A DNA stretch of 64,000 nucleotides from Marinobacter piscis (GTDB lineage: Bacteria > Pseudomonadota > Gammaproteobacteria > Pseudomonadales > Oleiphilaceae), in NCBI RefSeq assembly GCF_007671655.1, contig NZ_VCGX01000001.1, forward strand, positions 496,001 through 560,000, in the 5' to 3' direction. A model generated the notes under the pieces. It ran no database searches and was not told the origin of the DNA. It saw nothing but the letters and a program-made list of their open reading frames with translations. A program made the translations under genes and the position numbers. This document shows positions 8,071 through 18,010 of the stretch, in pieces (the stretch's first letter is position 1; every line of letters begins with the position of its first letter).

Positions 8071-10749
8071 CTAAGCCACTGTTCCAGTGAATTTATTGTC
8101 CTCGACAGCAAGTGTGACCTTGGTTACCGGCTCTTTTGCAGCGAGTTTCTCCAGCAACACCAGTGAGATCGGCGGCAACAACTCACCTTCAATGATCGAT
8201 TCCAGCATACGTGCGCCGTTTTCGCTTCTTGTGGCGCGACTTCTTATGGCGTCTACCAGGCCTTCTTCCATCACTACTTCTGTGTGGTAACGGTCGCCGA
8301 TTTGCCGGGCCAGGCGTTGCAGTTTGTCGCCAACGATGCGGTTGAGGGTGTCTTCGCCCAGTGGCAGGTAGGGCACCACTTCCATTCTTGCCAGCAACGC
8401 GGGTTTGAAGAAGTCGGCCAGTTCCGGGTACAGGGCTTCTTCGATTTTCTCCGGTTCCTCGGCGTGGCTGACGATGGTCTGGTAGCCGAGGTTGGAGGTG
8501 AGGAAGAAGACGACGTTTTTGCAGTCGATCAACCGGCCTTCGCCGTCTGCCAGTTCGCCTTTGTCGAAGGCCTGGTAGAACAGGTTGAGGACTTCCGGGT
8601 GGGCTTTTTCGACTTCGTCCAGCAGTACCACGGAATACGGCTTCTGACGGATGGCTTCGGTGAGGATGCCGCCTTCGCCATAGCCAACGTAGCCCGGGGG
8701 TGAGCCGATCAGGCGGGAGACGGTGTGTTTCTCCTGGTATTCGGACATGTTGATGGTGGTGAGGAACTGGCGGCCGCCATAGAGCAGTTCGGCCAGTTGG
8801 ACCACGGTTTCGGTTTTGCCTACGCCGCTGGGGCCGACCAGCAAAAAAGCGCCCATGGGTCGGCCGGGGCGGCGGAGGTCGGCGCGGGCAGTGAGCAGGT
8901 GCTGGTGCAGGCAGTCGATGGCGGTGTCCTGGCCTTTGATGTGGGCTTGCAGGTACGCCGGCAAGTGGGTGATCTTTTCCAGTTCGTCGGTGGTCATGCT
9001 GTTGACGGGGATGCCGGTCCAGTCGGCGATGACTTCGGCAATCTGGCGGGCGTCTACCCGGGCGTGTACCAGGGGTTCATCGGCTTGCAGCTCGGCCAGT
9101 TCCTGTTCCAGGGCAGCGGCTTCGCTTTGCAGGCTGGGGTGTTCTTCCGGGCCGGGCTGTTCTGGCTGGGCCTGGGTGCTGGCTTGGGTGCCAGATTCGG
9201 TATCAGCTTCGTCTTGTGCAATGGCTTCCTGAACATCCGCTGGACTGAGTAGTTGTTCACGGATTTCTACAAGGCGAGCGACCAGTTCACGCTGGGCGTT
9301 CCAACGCTCTTCCAGTTCGGCGGCCTGTTCGTTCAGTTCGGCGATGCGCTGTTCCAGTTCGGCTTCCCGGTCTGTATCGACGCTCTGGCCGAGGGTGTGT
9401 TCCCGGTTCAGCAGTTCCTGCTCCATGGAGAGCTGGTGCAACTCGCTGCGCACGTGGCTGAGCTGGCGCGGTGGCGTGCTCAGGTTGAGGCTGACCCGGG
9501 CGCAGGCGGTGTCCAGTACGTCGATGGCTTTGTCCGGGAGCTGTCGGCCTGCCAGGTAGCGGGCGGACATTTCGGAGGCGGCTTTCAGGGCGCTGTCGGC
9601 AATGAGGACCTGATGGGCGTTTTCATAAACGGTGCGCAGGCCGCGGAGAATGTGTACCGCCTGTGCCGGGCTGGGCTCATCCAGGGCGACCGGTTGAAAG
9701 CGACGACTGAGGGCCGGGTCTTTTTCGAAGTATTTTTTGTACTCGCGCCAGGTGGTGGCTGCGATGGTGCGCAGTTCGCCACGGGCCAGGGCGGGTTTGA
9801 GCAGGTTGGCCGCGTCGGAGCCGCCTTCGCTGTTGCCGGCACCGATCAGGGTGTGGGCTTCGTCGATAAACAGGATGATGGGGGTGGCTGAGGCTTTTAC
9901 CGCTTCGATCACGCCTTTTAAGCGCTTTTCGAACTCGCCTTTTACCGAGGCACCCGCTTGCAGTGCGCCCATGTCGAGAGTCCAGAGCTCTACGGTGTGC
10001 AGGCGCTCGGGCACTTCGCCGTTCACAGTGCGCAGGGCCAGGCCTTCCACGATGGCACTTTTGCCCACGCCGGCATCGCCCACGACAATGGGGTTGTTTT
10101 TGCGGCGACGGCAGAGGATGTCGATCATCTGGTCGATTTCTTCATCCCGGCACACCACCGGGTCCAGTTTTCCGCCACGGGCCAGAGCGGTGAAGTCGGT
10201 GGCGTAGCGTTTGAGCGGGTCCATATCCGCTTCGGCCTGGGGCGCGCCTGCCTCGCCCTGTGCCATGTCCGGGCGCTCGGTGGAGCCTGCAGTCATAGTG
10301 TCGAACTGGCGGCGCAGGTGTTCGCGGTTGATGTCCCGGAGTTGTTGGCTGACCTGGGGCATGAGGTAGCGATCGGCGTTCATCAGCAGGGCCAGGAAGA
10401 TGGCACCGGAGCGCAGATCCCGATGCTCCAGCTCGGTGGAGGCCAACAGCCAGGCGTCCTGCAGCAGGTCAATCAGCAGCGGCGAGAACGACGGATAAGG
10501 CTCTGCAGTGTGCAGCTCGCCGTTCAGACTTTCGCCCACAATGGGCTGGAATTCCTGATGGTTAATACCCGCCTGTTCCAGTATCTGGCGCACGTCGGAA
10601 AACGGCGTTTCCAGAAGTTTGAACAGCAGGTGGGCCGGGGTGATTTCTGCCCCCTGACGGCTGATGCACAGGGCCGCGGAAGCTTCCAGGCTATTGCGGC
10701 AAATGTCGTTGAGGCGCCCGATGAGCGCCGGCAGTTCTACCCGAATCAC
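8071..10749 (-). CDS. clpV: T6SS sheath-disassembly ATPase ClpV (TssH)
   Basis: 892 residues of the Clp/Hsp100 family. An N-terminal Clp repeat domain is followed by AAA+ module 1 (Walker A VVGDAGVGKSA, about 222-232; Walker B FIDEAHTLIGAG), a coiled-coil middle domain, and AAA+ module 2 (Walker A GPSGVGKTE; Walker B VVLLDEVEKAHPEV). ClpV unfolds TssB to recycle contracted sheaths. An ATG further upstream (10869) would overlap tssL by over 100 nt; instead GTG at 10749 has AAGGA 7 nt upstream and starts the typical N-terminal sequence, 10 nt after tssL. Confidence 0.95.
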   Translation of the reverse strand: MIRVELPALIGRLNDICRNSLEASAALCISRQGAEITPAHLLFKLLETPFSDVRQILEQAGINHQEFQPIVGESLNGELHTAEPYPSFSPLLIDLLQDAWLLASTELEHRDLRSGAIFLALLMNADRYLMPQVSQQLRDINREHLRRQFDTMTAGSTERPDMAQGEAGAPQAEADMDPLKRYATDFTALARGGKLDPVVCRDEEIDQMIDILCRRRKNNPIVVGDAGVGKSAIVEGLALRTVNGEVPERLHTVELWTLDMGALQAGASVKGEFEKRLKGVIEAVKASATPIILFIDEAHTLIGAGNSEGGSDAANLLKPALARGELRTIAATTWREYKKYFEKDPALSRRFQPVALDEPSPAQAVHILRGLRTVYENAHQVLIADSALKAASEMSARYLAGRQLPDKAIDVLDTACARVSLNLSTPPRQLSHVRSELHQLSMEQELLNREHTLGQSVDTDREAELEQRIAELNEQAAELEERWNAQRELVARLVEIREQLLSPADVQEAIAQDEADTESGTQASTQAQPEQPGPEEHPSLQSEAAALEQELAELQADEPLVHARVDARQIAEVIADWTGIPVNSMTTDELEKITHLPAYLQAHIKGQDTAIDCLHQHLLTARADLRRPGRPMGAFLLVGPSGVGKTETVVQLAELLYGGRQFLTTINMSEYQEKHTVSRLIGSPPGYVGYGEGGILTEAIRQKPYSVVLLDEVEKAHPEVLNLFYQAFDKGELADGEGRLIDCKNVVFFLTSNLGYQTIVSHAEEPEKIEEALYPELADFFKPALLARMEVVPYLPLGEDTLNRIVGDKLQRLARQIGDRYHTEVVMEEGLVDAIRSRATRSENGARMLESIIEGELLPPISLVLLEKLAAKEPVTKVTLAVEDNKFTGTVA

Positions 10750-10759
10750 AGTGATATCC

Positions 10760-11533
10760 TTATTTCGGTAGTTGTTCCAATACGCTGAGTACAACCCGGA
10801 TGCGCTCTTCCAGCGCTGTGTTGTAAAGGCTGTATATGCCCACCATGGCCGCTGCAAACAGCCCGGCAATGCCCCACAGGGGCAAGCCAGTTCGCAGCCG
10901 GTTTCGGGCTGGTGTTACGTTGATCCGGGCGTCGGCCAGTGGCTGAGGGTCTGCGTCTTCTTTAAGCGACTGAAGCTGTTCATGAAGCCCGCGCAGAATC
11001 TGATCGTACTCATCACGGCCGTTTTCCATCACTTTGTATCGGCCTTCAAAACCCAGGCACAGGCACAAATAAATAAACCCGAGCATATCCCTGTAGCGCG
11101 CCGGCTCCTGCTCCATACGCGCGAGTATGGCGAACACCTTCTCGCCACCCCAGGTTTCGTTGTGAAAGCGCGATAATAATGAATGCTGCGACCAGACGCT
11201 GTGGGCACCCCACTCTGTGCCCAGCACTGCCTCGTCAATAAAGGCGCACAGCACGTAGCGATAGGCCACCAATGTCGCACGTTCATAACCCTGCTCAATC
11301 AGCTCCCCGTCGATGGTGGCCACGTCATCGACTACCTGCTGATAAAGATTTTCGACAGCCTGATAATCCGCCAGCCGGCGAATGCGGATAACCAGCCCCA
11401 ACAAAGGGGTAGCCGCATCGGTGAGGCGGTTGTCTTCCAGGCCCCTGAGTTGAAACTGACTGTTGTTAAAATCACTACCCAATGCGCCATCTTGCGACTG
11501 ACCCTCCGCAAACAACAGGTCACTGAATGCCAT
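10760..11533 (-). CDS. tssL: Type VI secretion membrane protein TssL (DotU/IcmH)
   Basis: 257 residues: a cytoplasmic DotU domain followed by a single C-terminal membrane helix (GIAGLFAAAMVGIYSLYN). No peptidoglycan-binding OmpA-like extension is present, so anchoring to the wall would need another protein. TssL forms the inner-membrane complex with TssM and contacts TssK. AGGAG lies 7 nt before the ATG. The gene begins 3 nt after tssK and ends 10 nt before clpV. Confidence 0.94.
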   Translation of the reverse strand: MAFSDLLFAEGQSQDGALGSDFNNSQFQLRGLEDNRLTDAATPLLGLVIRIRRLADYQAVENLYQQVVDDVATIDGELIEQGYERATLVAYRYVLCAFIDEAVLGTEWGAHSVWSQHSLLSRFHNETWGGEKVFAILARMEQEPARYRDMLGFIYLCLCLGFEGRYKVMENGRDEYDQILRGLHEQLQSLKEDADPQPLADARINVTPARNRLRTGLPLWGIAGLFAAAMVGIYSLYNTALEERIRVVLSVLEQLPK

Positions 11534-11536
11534 GAT

Positions 11537-12871
11537 TTAACTCCTGATTGCCCAGAACTGCATTTCCAGCCCCGGGAAACTGCCCGCCACGTGGAAAGCA
11601 AAACCGCTGGCATTATCCAGCATCTGCCAGGCCTGGCTCTGATCGTCCAGCCGGAAGTACACAAACCCGGCGTGATACGGCAACTGGCGCGGTGCCACCG
11701 GCAGTGCAGACAGTGGTATACCCGGCAACTGCAAGCTGATGAGGTCGCGGATCTTTTCCACCGAGGCCACTTTGCACTGCTGAATGAACTGCTTGCGCAG
11801 GTCGTCCAGGGGCATGTCGGCCTTGACCGCCAGAATAAACTCGGCCCCCTGAATCAGCTGGCCGTCCTGAACCGGTGCGACCGTCAAACCGTACTGACGC
11901 TGCTGCAGCTGTATGGCCAGAGCGCGAGGCTCCAGCACTGTGCTCAGGGATTGCCGCAATACCTGCATTAAGGGCGCAAAGCAGTCCCCAGGCAGGTCAT
12001 GGTCGTAGGCCGGGTACTCCGTGGGCAGCCGGCCCTCGTCGGTAAAGGTCACCAGCTCACCACACAATTCCAGCAACGCTTCAAATAACCGTTCCGGGTG
12101 CAACTGACGCAGACGGGCCAGGTGCATGAACCTCGGATGGGCCCGGTTCAGCATCTGCAACAGCATGAAATCGGCGACATCGGCGACGCCACCCTGCCCG
12201 GGCGCACCCACACGTTCTGCAATATTGAGTGCACGCTCGCGCATAAGGCCCGCCATTTCACCTACAAAACGCTGCAATCTGGGTGCTGACCGGACACTGA
12301 GCATGGTCGGTATGAAATTCGGATCCATCACCAGACTGCCATCGGGCCGTTTTTCCAGGATGCGACCAATGGCCAGCGCCGCGTAGGCACTGCGGTCCTC
12401 CTGTTCCAGCATCAGTCGCGGCGCTACCCGGGCCACGTCGATGGTGTGGGCGTCGCCATCGATAGAGTGCAGATCCCGGATTTCTGTGCTCTCGGCGCGG
12501 AACCGTCCGGCTACCGATGTCTCCGGCCATTCCACTTCCGCAAGACTGTCACTGCCAAGAGGCAGGGCCAGGTACACAACCTGATTCGCCACAGACGCAT
12601 CGGTAATCTCCAGAGGCTCTGGCATCACATCATCCTGGGGCAGGTTGAAGCGGGTGCCATCAGGGAACAGGCCACTGGCCCGTACCAGGCCCACACGCCC
12701 GAAGCTCAGGTATTCCGCGTTCAGTTCCAGATCGCTGAACCCGTAGAGGTAATCCGAAACCGCCAGAGACCGCTCGTTGATCTGGTGTTCCAGATACCGT
12801 TGCTGCTGCTGGAAGTGCTGGGGTTTGATAAACAGACCATCACTCCAGACGACTCGATTTGTAACTGCCAT
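11537..12871 (-). CDS. tssK: Type VI secretion baseplate protein TssK
   Basis: 444 residues opening with MAVTNRVVWSDGLFIKPQHF, the hallmark N terminus of TssK (ImpJ/VasE), which links the baseplate to the membrane complex. The reading frame is open 34 codons further upstream inside tssJ, but the ATG at 12871 has GGAAG 7 nt upstream and overlaps the tssJ stop by one base (TGATG). Confidence 0.95.
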   Translation of the reverse strand: MAVTNRVVWSDGLFIKPQHFQQQQRYLEHQINERSLAVSDYLYGFSDLELNAEYLSFGRVGLVRASGLFPDGTRFNLPQDDVMPEPLEITDASVANQVVYLALPLGSDSLAEVEWPETSVAGRFRAESTEIRDLHSIDGDAHTIDVARVAPRLMLEQEDRSAYAALAIGRILEKRPDGSLVMDPNFIPTMLSVRSAPRLQRFVGEMAGLMRERALNIAERVGAPGQGGVADVADFMLLQMLNRAHPRFMHLARLRQLHPERLFEALLELCGELVTFTDEGRLPTEYPAYDHDLPGDCFAPLMQVLRQSLSTVLEPRALAIQLQQRQYGLTVAPVQDGQLIQGAEFILAVKADMPLDDLRKQFIQQCKVASVEKIRDLISLQLPGIPLSALPVAPRQLPYHAGFVYFRLDDQSQAWQMLDNASGFAFHVAGSFPGLEMQFWAIRS

Positions 12872-13416
12872 CAGCTTTCTTCCGACCGTTTGAGTTGCAC
12901 TTCCCTGTCCCGCAGGTTCACCAGAAGATGGTAACGACCGCCCACCGGGTCTACCTTGACCACTTTTTTCCACTGGGACAGGTTTGGATAGGCGTAGAAT
13001 GCAATCACGCCCACAAACCGGGTGTCTTTACTGATCTCGAACGGCTCCACAAACTTGAACTGCCCGGGCACCAGGGTGTAATCGCTATGGTCGATGTAGT
13101 TCCGTCCAAGGGCGTCTTCCAGGTTGTTCAGCAGCTGATCAAAATCACCGGCCATCAACAGGGAGCTGTCCCGCATCTCAATAATCTGAAACGCAATGGG
13201 TGTGGGCGCCAGGGATTCGTTCGGGTTTACCCCAGGCTCTGCAATCATGGTCAGATCCACCTGACTGGGAAGATCTTCCGGGTAACCCACCGGAATATCC
13301 GGGTCCCACAATACTTTTGCGGTTTTGGTCACGGCGTTATAAGGCGTGCTGCAGCCCGCCAGTACAAACATCATCGCGACTGTCATTGTCAGCAAATTCC
13401 ATTTGCAGGTGTTCAC
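12871..13416 (-). CDS. tssJ: Type VI secretion outer-membrane lipoprotein TssJ
   Basis: 181 residues with a lipoprotein signal: a hydrophobic stretch, then LAGC with Cys22 as the lipidation site. The mature part is the TssJ/VasD beta-sandwich, which anchors TssM to the outer membrane. The start is GTG, overlapping the tagH stop as GTGA (13413-13416), with AAGGGAG 8 nt upstream. Confidence 0.92.
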   Translation of the reverse strand: MNTCKWNLLTMTVAMMFVLAGCSTPYNAVTKTAKVLWDPDIPVGYPEDLPSQVDLTMIAEPGVNPNESLAPTPIAFQIIEMRDSSLLMAGDFDQLLNNLEDALGRNYIDHSDYTLVPGQFKFVEPFEISKDTRFVGVIAFYAYPNLSQWKKVVKVDPVGGRYHLLVNLRDREVQLKRSEES

Positions 13417-14759
13417 AACAGGTTCTCCCTTTGTAGTTGACGCAGATGCTGGTCGTAAGCCTGATCAAACACTTCCTGAAACAGGCGCTCGAAACCCTGC
13501 TGACGACTCGATTTCAGTTCCCGGTAATAATGCCGGTACATCTCCCAGGCCCAACGGCCTTCATCTTCATCCGGCTGCAGGCCACGACGGTAACCATGAA
13601 ACCGGCGCAGCAAAGCTTCCGGTGAAAATGCGTGAAGAATGGCATCCAGTGCTTCACTGATGGCCGCGCTCGTGGCCTGCTGGTGATGGTTCAGGCTCTG
13701 CAGGCTTTCCTGCACAGCGGCGGGCGCCGACAAATGCACCGGGCTGCGCTGGCTGGCGAAGAGGGTCTGTACGGTTTCCTCGTAATCGCCCCCAAGTCGC
13801 AAGGGGTTGTCTTCAATGGGCTGCAGCCGTGTACGCAAAGCCTGATGCCGGCTGTCTTCGCCCTGGTGCAGCGCCAGCAAGCCTTCAATTGTCGCTTTCA
13901 GGGTTTGCCCGGTTTCTTCCAGAAACAACTGCATACCGTCGCTGTCGGCAAAGCTGAGCCTGGCCTCCATACCCTGCATCAGCGGGGTCGCGCTGACATG
14001 TTTACGGCTCTGATCATGCCGCGGAGCGTGGTGTTCGTCAGTGCCCGGCGCCTGTGTACGGGTGTGTGACATCCTGTCGGTCTCTCCTTGTTGCACCGGG
14101 AGGCCCATGGCCACGTCGCGATTTTCCCGGTACTCATTTGTTACCCTGGTTTCCGCCGCAAACCAGGCTTGTTCGCTCGCCATCAACGCACACTCTTCTT
14201 CATCGACGCGGGCCGGTTGCTCCTGCCAGGGCATCATTGGGTCCGCGCTGATGGTTTCTGCTTCCGCCGCTGCCAGCCCTTCAAGTGGTTCAGTGATCTG
14301 TAAATGGTCGTCGCTGGCTGCCGCCCGCGCCAGCTCGCTTTCTTCCGCATCCACAAGTTTTCTGTCTTCTTCGGCCGCCGGATACTGTGGCTCCTGTCCT
14401 TCCGTCCGAGCTGAACGCTCGTCTGCCATCAGCTCGGCCCGGATGCGATATCGGCCAATACTGACGGTATCGCCCTGTTTCAGCCGGGCCCGGCGACCAC
14501 GCCCCACAGGCTGAGCTGCACTGTTGATGTAGGTGCGGCCACTACGATCAATCAGGCAGAAGTCCCCATCAAGAAAGCGTATTTCTGCATGCCCCGGCAC
14601 AGCACCCGTGCGATATGCTGACAGTTGCCAGGTATCACTTTCGGCTGTACCTATGGAGCCTCCCCGGGGACCAAAACTGTGCTCAACACCGGCCCCGATG
14701 CGTGCAGTACCGGGGTTGGTAACCGTCAGTTTCAGTGTCGCTGGCTGCCGCTCGTCCAT
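13413..14759 (-). CDS. tagH: FHA-domain T6SS protein TagH (Fha/VasC)
   Basis: 448 residues. The N-terminal ~110 residues form a forkhead-associated (phosphothreonine-binding) domain; the segment GHAEIRFLDGDFCLIDRSG is a typical FHA core. A long acidic, low-complexity linker leads to a C-terminal helical domain characteristic of ImpI/VasC proteins. In other systems Fha scaffolds assembly, sometimes under Ser/Thr kinase control; no ppkA or pppA kinase/phosphatase is seen here. The ATG at 14759 has AAGGA 8 nt upstream, preferable to the ATG six codons earlier. Confidence 0.88.
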   Translation of the reverse strand: MDERQPATLKLTVTNPGTARIGAGVEHSFGPRGGSIGTAESDTWQLSAYRTGAVPGHAEIRFLDGDFCLIDRSGRTYINSAAQPVGRGRRARLKQGDTVSIGRYRIRAELMADERSARTEGQEPQYPAAEEDRKLVDAEESELARAAASDDHLQITEPLEGLAAAEAETISADPMMPWQEQPARVDEEECALMASEQAWFAAETRVTNEYRENRDVAMGLPVQQGETDRMSHTRTQAPGTDEHHAPRHDQSRKHVSATPLMQGMEARLSFADSDGMQLFLEETGQTLKATIEGLLALHQGEDSRHQALRTRLQPIEDNPLRLGGDYEETVQTLFASQRSPVHLSAPAAVQESLQSLNHHQQATSAAISEALDAILHAFSPEALLRRFHGYRRGLQPDEDEGRWAWEMYRHYYRELKSSRQQGFERLFQEVFDQAYDQHLRQLQRENLL

Positions 14760-14778
14760 GATTGCATTCCTTTTCATA

Positions 14779-15795
14779 TTAACGGCGTATCTGAATCCGC
14801 ACGGCCGGCCGGAGCCTGGATTTCTCGGGTGTCACAAACGAGTTCCAGCCCAGCCGCACCTCGGCACCCAGCTGCATCGGCCGAATATCCTGACTTCGCA
14901 TCTGCAGCTCCAGGTCATAGGCCAGTTGCTCCCGGGTAACGAACTCCACCAGTTTTACCAGGCGCTGGTGATCCTGCCCATTGGGCAGGAAGTCGGCAAA
15001 GCGCTGACGACTGAGGTTGCGGATACGCAGTATGAACTTGCCACTACGATCACGAACCTGAGAACCCACCAGTGTGTCATTGCCCAGAGTGGCGTTATTC
15101 CGGCCAAGGCGCGTTTGCTGCTCCTCGCCAATAGCCACCTTACGCAGAACCCATTGCTCAATGCTGACATCGTCCAGATCGAAACAATGGGCCACTATGC
15201 CGCTGACTACCTCGGGAGACCGGCTGCGGCCGGCCATCAGCCCCGAATACGCCAGCATTTTTGACCAGTTAACCGGGGTGGCGTCCCGCAAACGACTGTC
15301 GCCAAGACCTATCAGTGCGTAAACAAGGTCGGAAAAACCATCCGCAGCACCCGGACGAAAGCGCACGTAGTAGCGGTATTTTCGCCATGACCGGTGAAAC
15401 AAAGTGACCAGCCGATGATTGAAAAAATCCAGAAAGTGGCGCCGCACACCAAGATCCTGACCGGCCTCCCAGGCCAGATCTTCAAGGTAATAACCGGGCA
15501 GCGGCGACTGGGAACCATGCAGGCCCAGAAAGCTCACCTCCATCTGATACGATCCGTGCTCATGCTCCGGCGACAAGGCAGAAACCACATCGCTGCCGGG
15601 AAACCCGAGCCCTGCAGATGAGGAAAAGCGGATACGTTCCTGACATGCCTGGCTGTCCCGGTCACCTTCCAGGTCGTCACCATGGTGCCGATGAATCAGA
15701 TCCACCAGCTGAAAAAAACTGTAGCGCCGCGCATTGCCCAGAACGGGTTGCAGACCGGCTACATCAGCGGCTGCTGACCTTGCTGTAACGTCCAT
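14779..15795 (-). CDS. tssG: Type VI secretion baseplate protein TssG
   Basis: 338 residues of the ImpH/VasB family, with the family segments YSFFQLVDLIHR near the N terminus and SFLGLHGSQSPLPGYYLE (about 110-127). TssG sits in the baseplate wedge with TssE, TssF and TssK. Its ATG overlaps the 3' end of tssF by 37 nt and AGGA is 9 nt upstream. Confidence 0.94.
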   Translation of the reverse strand: MDVTARSAAADVAGLQPVLGNARRYSFFQLVDLIHRHHGDDLEGDRDSQACQERIRFSSSAGLGFPGSDVVSALSPEHEHGSYQMEVSFLGLHGSQSPLPGYYLEDLAWEAGQDLGVRRHFLDFFNHRLVTLFHRSWRKYRYYVRFRPGAADGFSDLVYALIGLGDSRLRDATPVNWSKMLAYSGLMAGRSRSPEVVSGIVAHCFDLDDVSIEQWVLRKVAIGEEQQTRLGRNNATLGNDTLVGSQVRDRSGKFILRIRNLSRQRFADFLPNGQDHQRLVKLVEFVTREQLAYDLELQMRSQDIRPMQLGAEVRLGWNSFVTPEKSRLRPAVRIQIRR

Positions 15796-17531
15796 GTATA
15801 CCGTTCCTGATTGTCTGTATTCACCACTTCCAGTTGGTGAAATGCGTTGATACTGGCATAAAGTGCAAAAAACTGGCTGAGTACGGTGCCGAACAGGTAC
15901 AAATCTCCTTCCGAGGCAAAGGCCTGCTGGTCCAGCTTCATCACCGAACGAATGCCCCGCACCGGCAGTCCCCGGATCATCTTGTCCACCGGGTTGGTTT
16001 CGATGGCGCTGATCCCCGCCAGCCGCTTCTGGGACACCCGCTCCGCCTGGCGATCCACCAGCGCACGGAAGTCATACACCCGCAGCACGGTGCGCAAAGC
16101 ATCCACATCCAGCATGGAGAGGTAGTTCAGCGACAGATTGGAAATCAGTGTCCACAACAGACTGCCATCGAGGGTCGGCCTCAAGGTAGCGGTAGGACGG
16201 GTGATATTACTGAACGAGGCAAACGCCGGCGTGGTTTCCGTCGCCATGCACACCTCACCCACCGCCAGTTGCTGGGGCAGCTGCCGGTTGGTGCAGGTCA
16301 GCGTCAATGAAATCGCTTCCTGACGATCCATGCACTCGGATTCGTCACCCCGAACAAACGACATATAGTGATCAAACCCGTCGCCGCGCACGCTATCCTT
16401 CGCCCGAACCCGGTAATACAGCGCCGTGCGACCACGGTCCCGCTCAACCTCATGCTGAAAACTTTCAAACGCCGTATAAAGCCGACGCTCGCCGCGCCCG
16501 GAACGACCTTCCAGCCAGCCTTCCACCTGTTCAACACTGAACACTTCAAAATGATCCGGCGAGCGGCTGGATGCCAGAACCCGGTATTCCGTCTGACGCC
16601 CATTCAGATCCACCGGCTCGCCCTCATGGGTAAACAGATTCACCGCCGGGGTGCAGTAAAGCTGCATATTCTCCGCCCGAACCCGCGCATCCGGCGGCAG
16701 AATCCGGCTGAAGTGGAAACGTAAGCTGATCTCATCCGCCTGGACCGCCGGTAAGCGGTTTTTTAGTCCAGTGATGTCTACAAACCGGAACGCTTCGGGA
16801 AAACTCAGGTATTCCTGCAAAATCCGGTAACCGGAGTAGGCGTTCTTGGGATAAGGCAAAAGCGCTTCGTCGCTGGCGAAGCCGACTGGTTTCAGGAGCG
16901 AAGTTGGCAGGCTGTACACCGATTCCCCGACCACCAGTTCCATGCGAGTGAGATAGTGGTTCAGCCAAAGATAAAGCGTTTCAGCCGTGTGGTTATCCCC
17001 ACCCAGATAGAAGCGTAAGCTATCAAGATCCAGGGCACTTAGTGGCTGATCTGTATGCAGCGCCAAATCGACTGTCATCGACGACACTTCCCGTGAATGC
17101 TCAGCGTGAGCATCCGCCACACTGATCGGAAAAACATCCACTGCCCGGCAGGTACGAAACCGGCACTGTGTTTGGCGTGTAGAGTCGCCCAATGGCCTGC
17201 TCTTGATTTCGGTATGACGCTCAACCCGCTGCCTTTCACTGATCGAATGCAACTGCGGATCAAACCGCATAATGGTGCAGCTGGGAACTGGCCGCAGGTA
17301 ATTCGGCCACAGCATGTTCAACAGCGAATGCGTTAACTCCGGAAACTCGTCTTCGACTTTTTCACGCAGTTTTCCGGTGAGAAACGCAAAGCCTTCCAAC
17401 AAGCGCTCAACATCGGGATCGGTGCTTTGCTCCGACAAGAATCGGGTAAGCTGCGGGTGCGCCTCAGCAAATTCTCGCCCCTGCAATCGCAGAAAGCTCA
17501 ACTCATCCCTGTAAAATCGGTTTAACTTCAT
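15759..17531 (-). CDS. tssF: Type VI secretion baseplate protein TssF
   Basis: 590 residues, the usual length of TssF (ImpG/VasA). It opens with the family N terminus MKLNRFYRDELSFLR and has FPELTHSLLNMLWPNYLRP near residue 90. It builds the baseplate wedge with TssG. A 47 nt gap separates it from tssE and it overlaps tssG by 37 nt. The SD is weak. Confidence 0.95.
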   Translation of the reverse strand: MKLNRFYRDELSFLRLQGREFAEAHPQLTRFLSEQSTDPDVERLLEGFAFLTGKLREKVEDEFPELTHSLLNMLWPNYLRPVPSCTIMRFDPQLHSISERQRVERHTEIKSRPLGDSTRQTQCRFRTCRAVDVFPISVADAHAEHSREVSSMTVDLALHTDQPLSALDLDSLRFYLGGDNHTAETLYLWLNHYLTRMELVVGESVYSLPTSLLKPVGFASDEALLPYPKNAYSGYRILQEYLSFPEAFRFVDITGLKNRLPAVQADEISLRFHFSRILPPDARVRAENMQLYCTPAVNLFTHEGEPVDLNGRQTEYRVLASSRSPDHFEVFSVEQVEGWLEGRSGRGERRLYTAFESFQHEVERDRGRTALYYRVRAKDSVRGDGFDHYMSFVRGDESECMDRQEAISLTLTCTNRQLPQQLAVGEVCMATETTPAFASFSNITRPTATLRPTLDGSLLWTLISNLSLNYLSMLDVDALRTVLRVYDFRALVDRQAERVSQKRLAGISAIETNPVDKMIRGLPVRGIRSVMKLDQQAFASEGDLYLFGTVLSQFFALYASINAFHQLEVVNTDNQERYTWTLQQGQQPLM

Positions 17532-17578
17532 ACAACTACCGCTTCCTTGGGAGTATGATCCGGTCGGTATACTTTTCG

Positions 17579-18007
17579 TTACATCACTCGGTAGTAACGT
17601 TTGTCATCCAGTAATAAATCTATAGTTGTTTTGTCGTCTTTTGCGCCGACATTCAGGTAGACCGTCACCTGAAACCGAAGCTGCAAAGGATCCGGCCCCT
17701 GAGGCAAAGCAACCACATCCACCCGCTTTACTCTGGGTTCGTACTTTTCAATGCATTGCCGAATCGCACTGCGGATCTGGATACTCAGGTCGTGGGTACC
17801 CAAAGTGGCGTCGTTAAAATCCAGCAACCCCAGTTCCGGCGCACAGGCACTGTTGCCGGGGTGTGCATTGAGCAGTCTTACCAGATGGCGCTTGATGGAA
17901 CGCACCACATGGGTTTCTTCGCCCATGCCCTGCCCGTCCGGAGCGGCAGCCTGCTCTAATCGTTCGAACAGGCTGCCTGCCGTAGCTTGCGCGTCACCAC
18001 TGAACAC
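17579..18007 (-). CDS. tssE: Type VI secretion baseplate protein TssE (gp25-like)
   Basis: 142 residues of the phage T4 gp25-like family. SLFERLEQ near the N terminus, RSIKRHLVRLLNAHPG (about 39-54) and the E-P-R-V-K-R-V segment near residue 95 are recognisable. TssE starts sheath polymerisation at the baseplate. The start is GTG with AAGGA 7 nt upstream, only 3 nt after tssC. Confidence 0.93.
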   Translation of the reverse strand: MFSGDAQATAGSLFERLEQAAAPDGQGMGEETHVVRSIKRHLVRLLNAHPGNSACAPELGLLDFNDATLGTHDLSIQIRSAIRQCIEKYEPRVKRVDVVALPQGPDPLQLRFQVTVYLNVGAKDDKTTIDLLLDDKRYYRVM

Positions 18008-18010
18008 GGA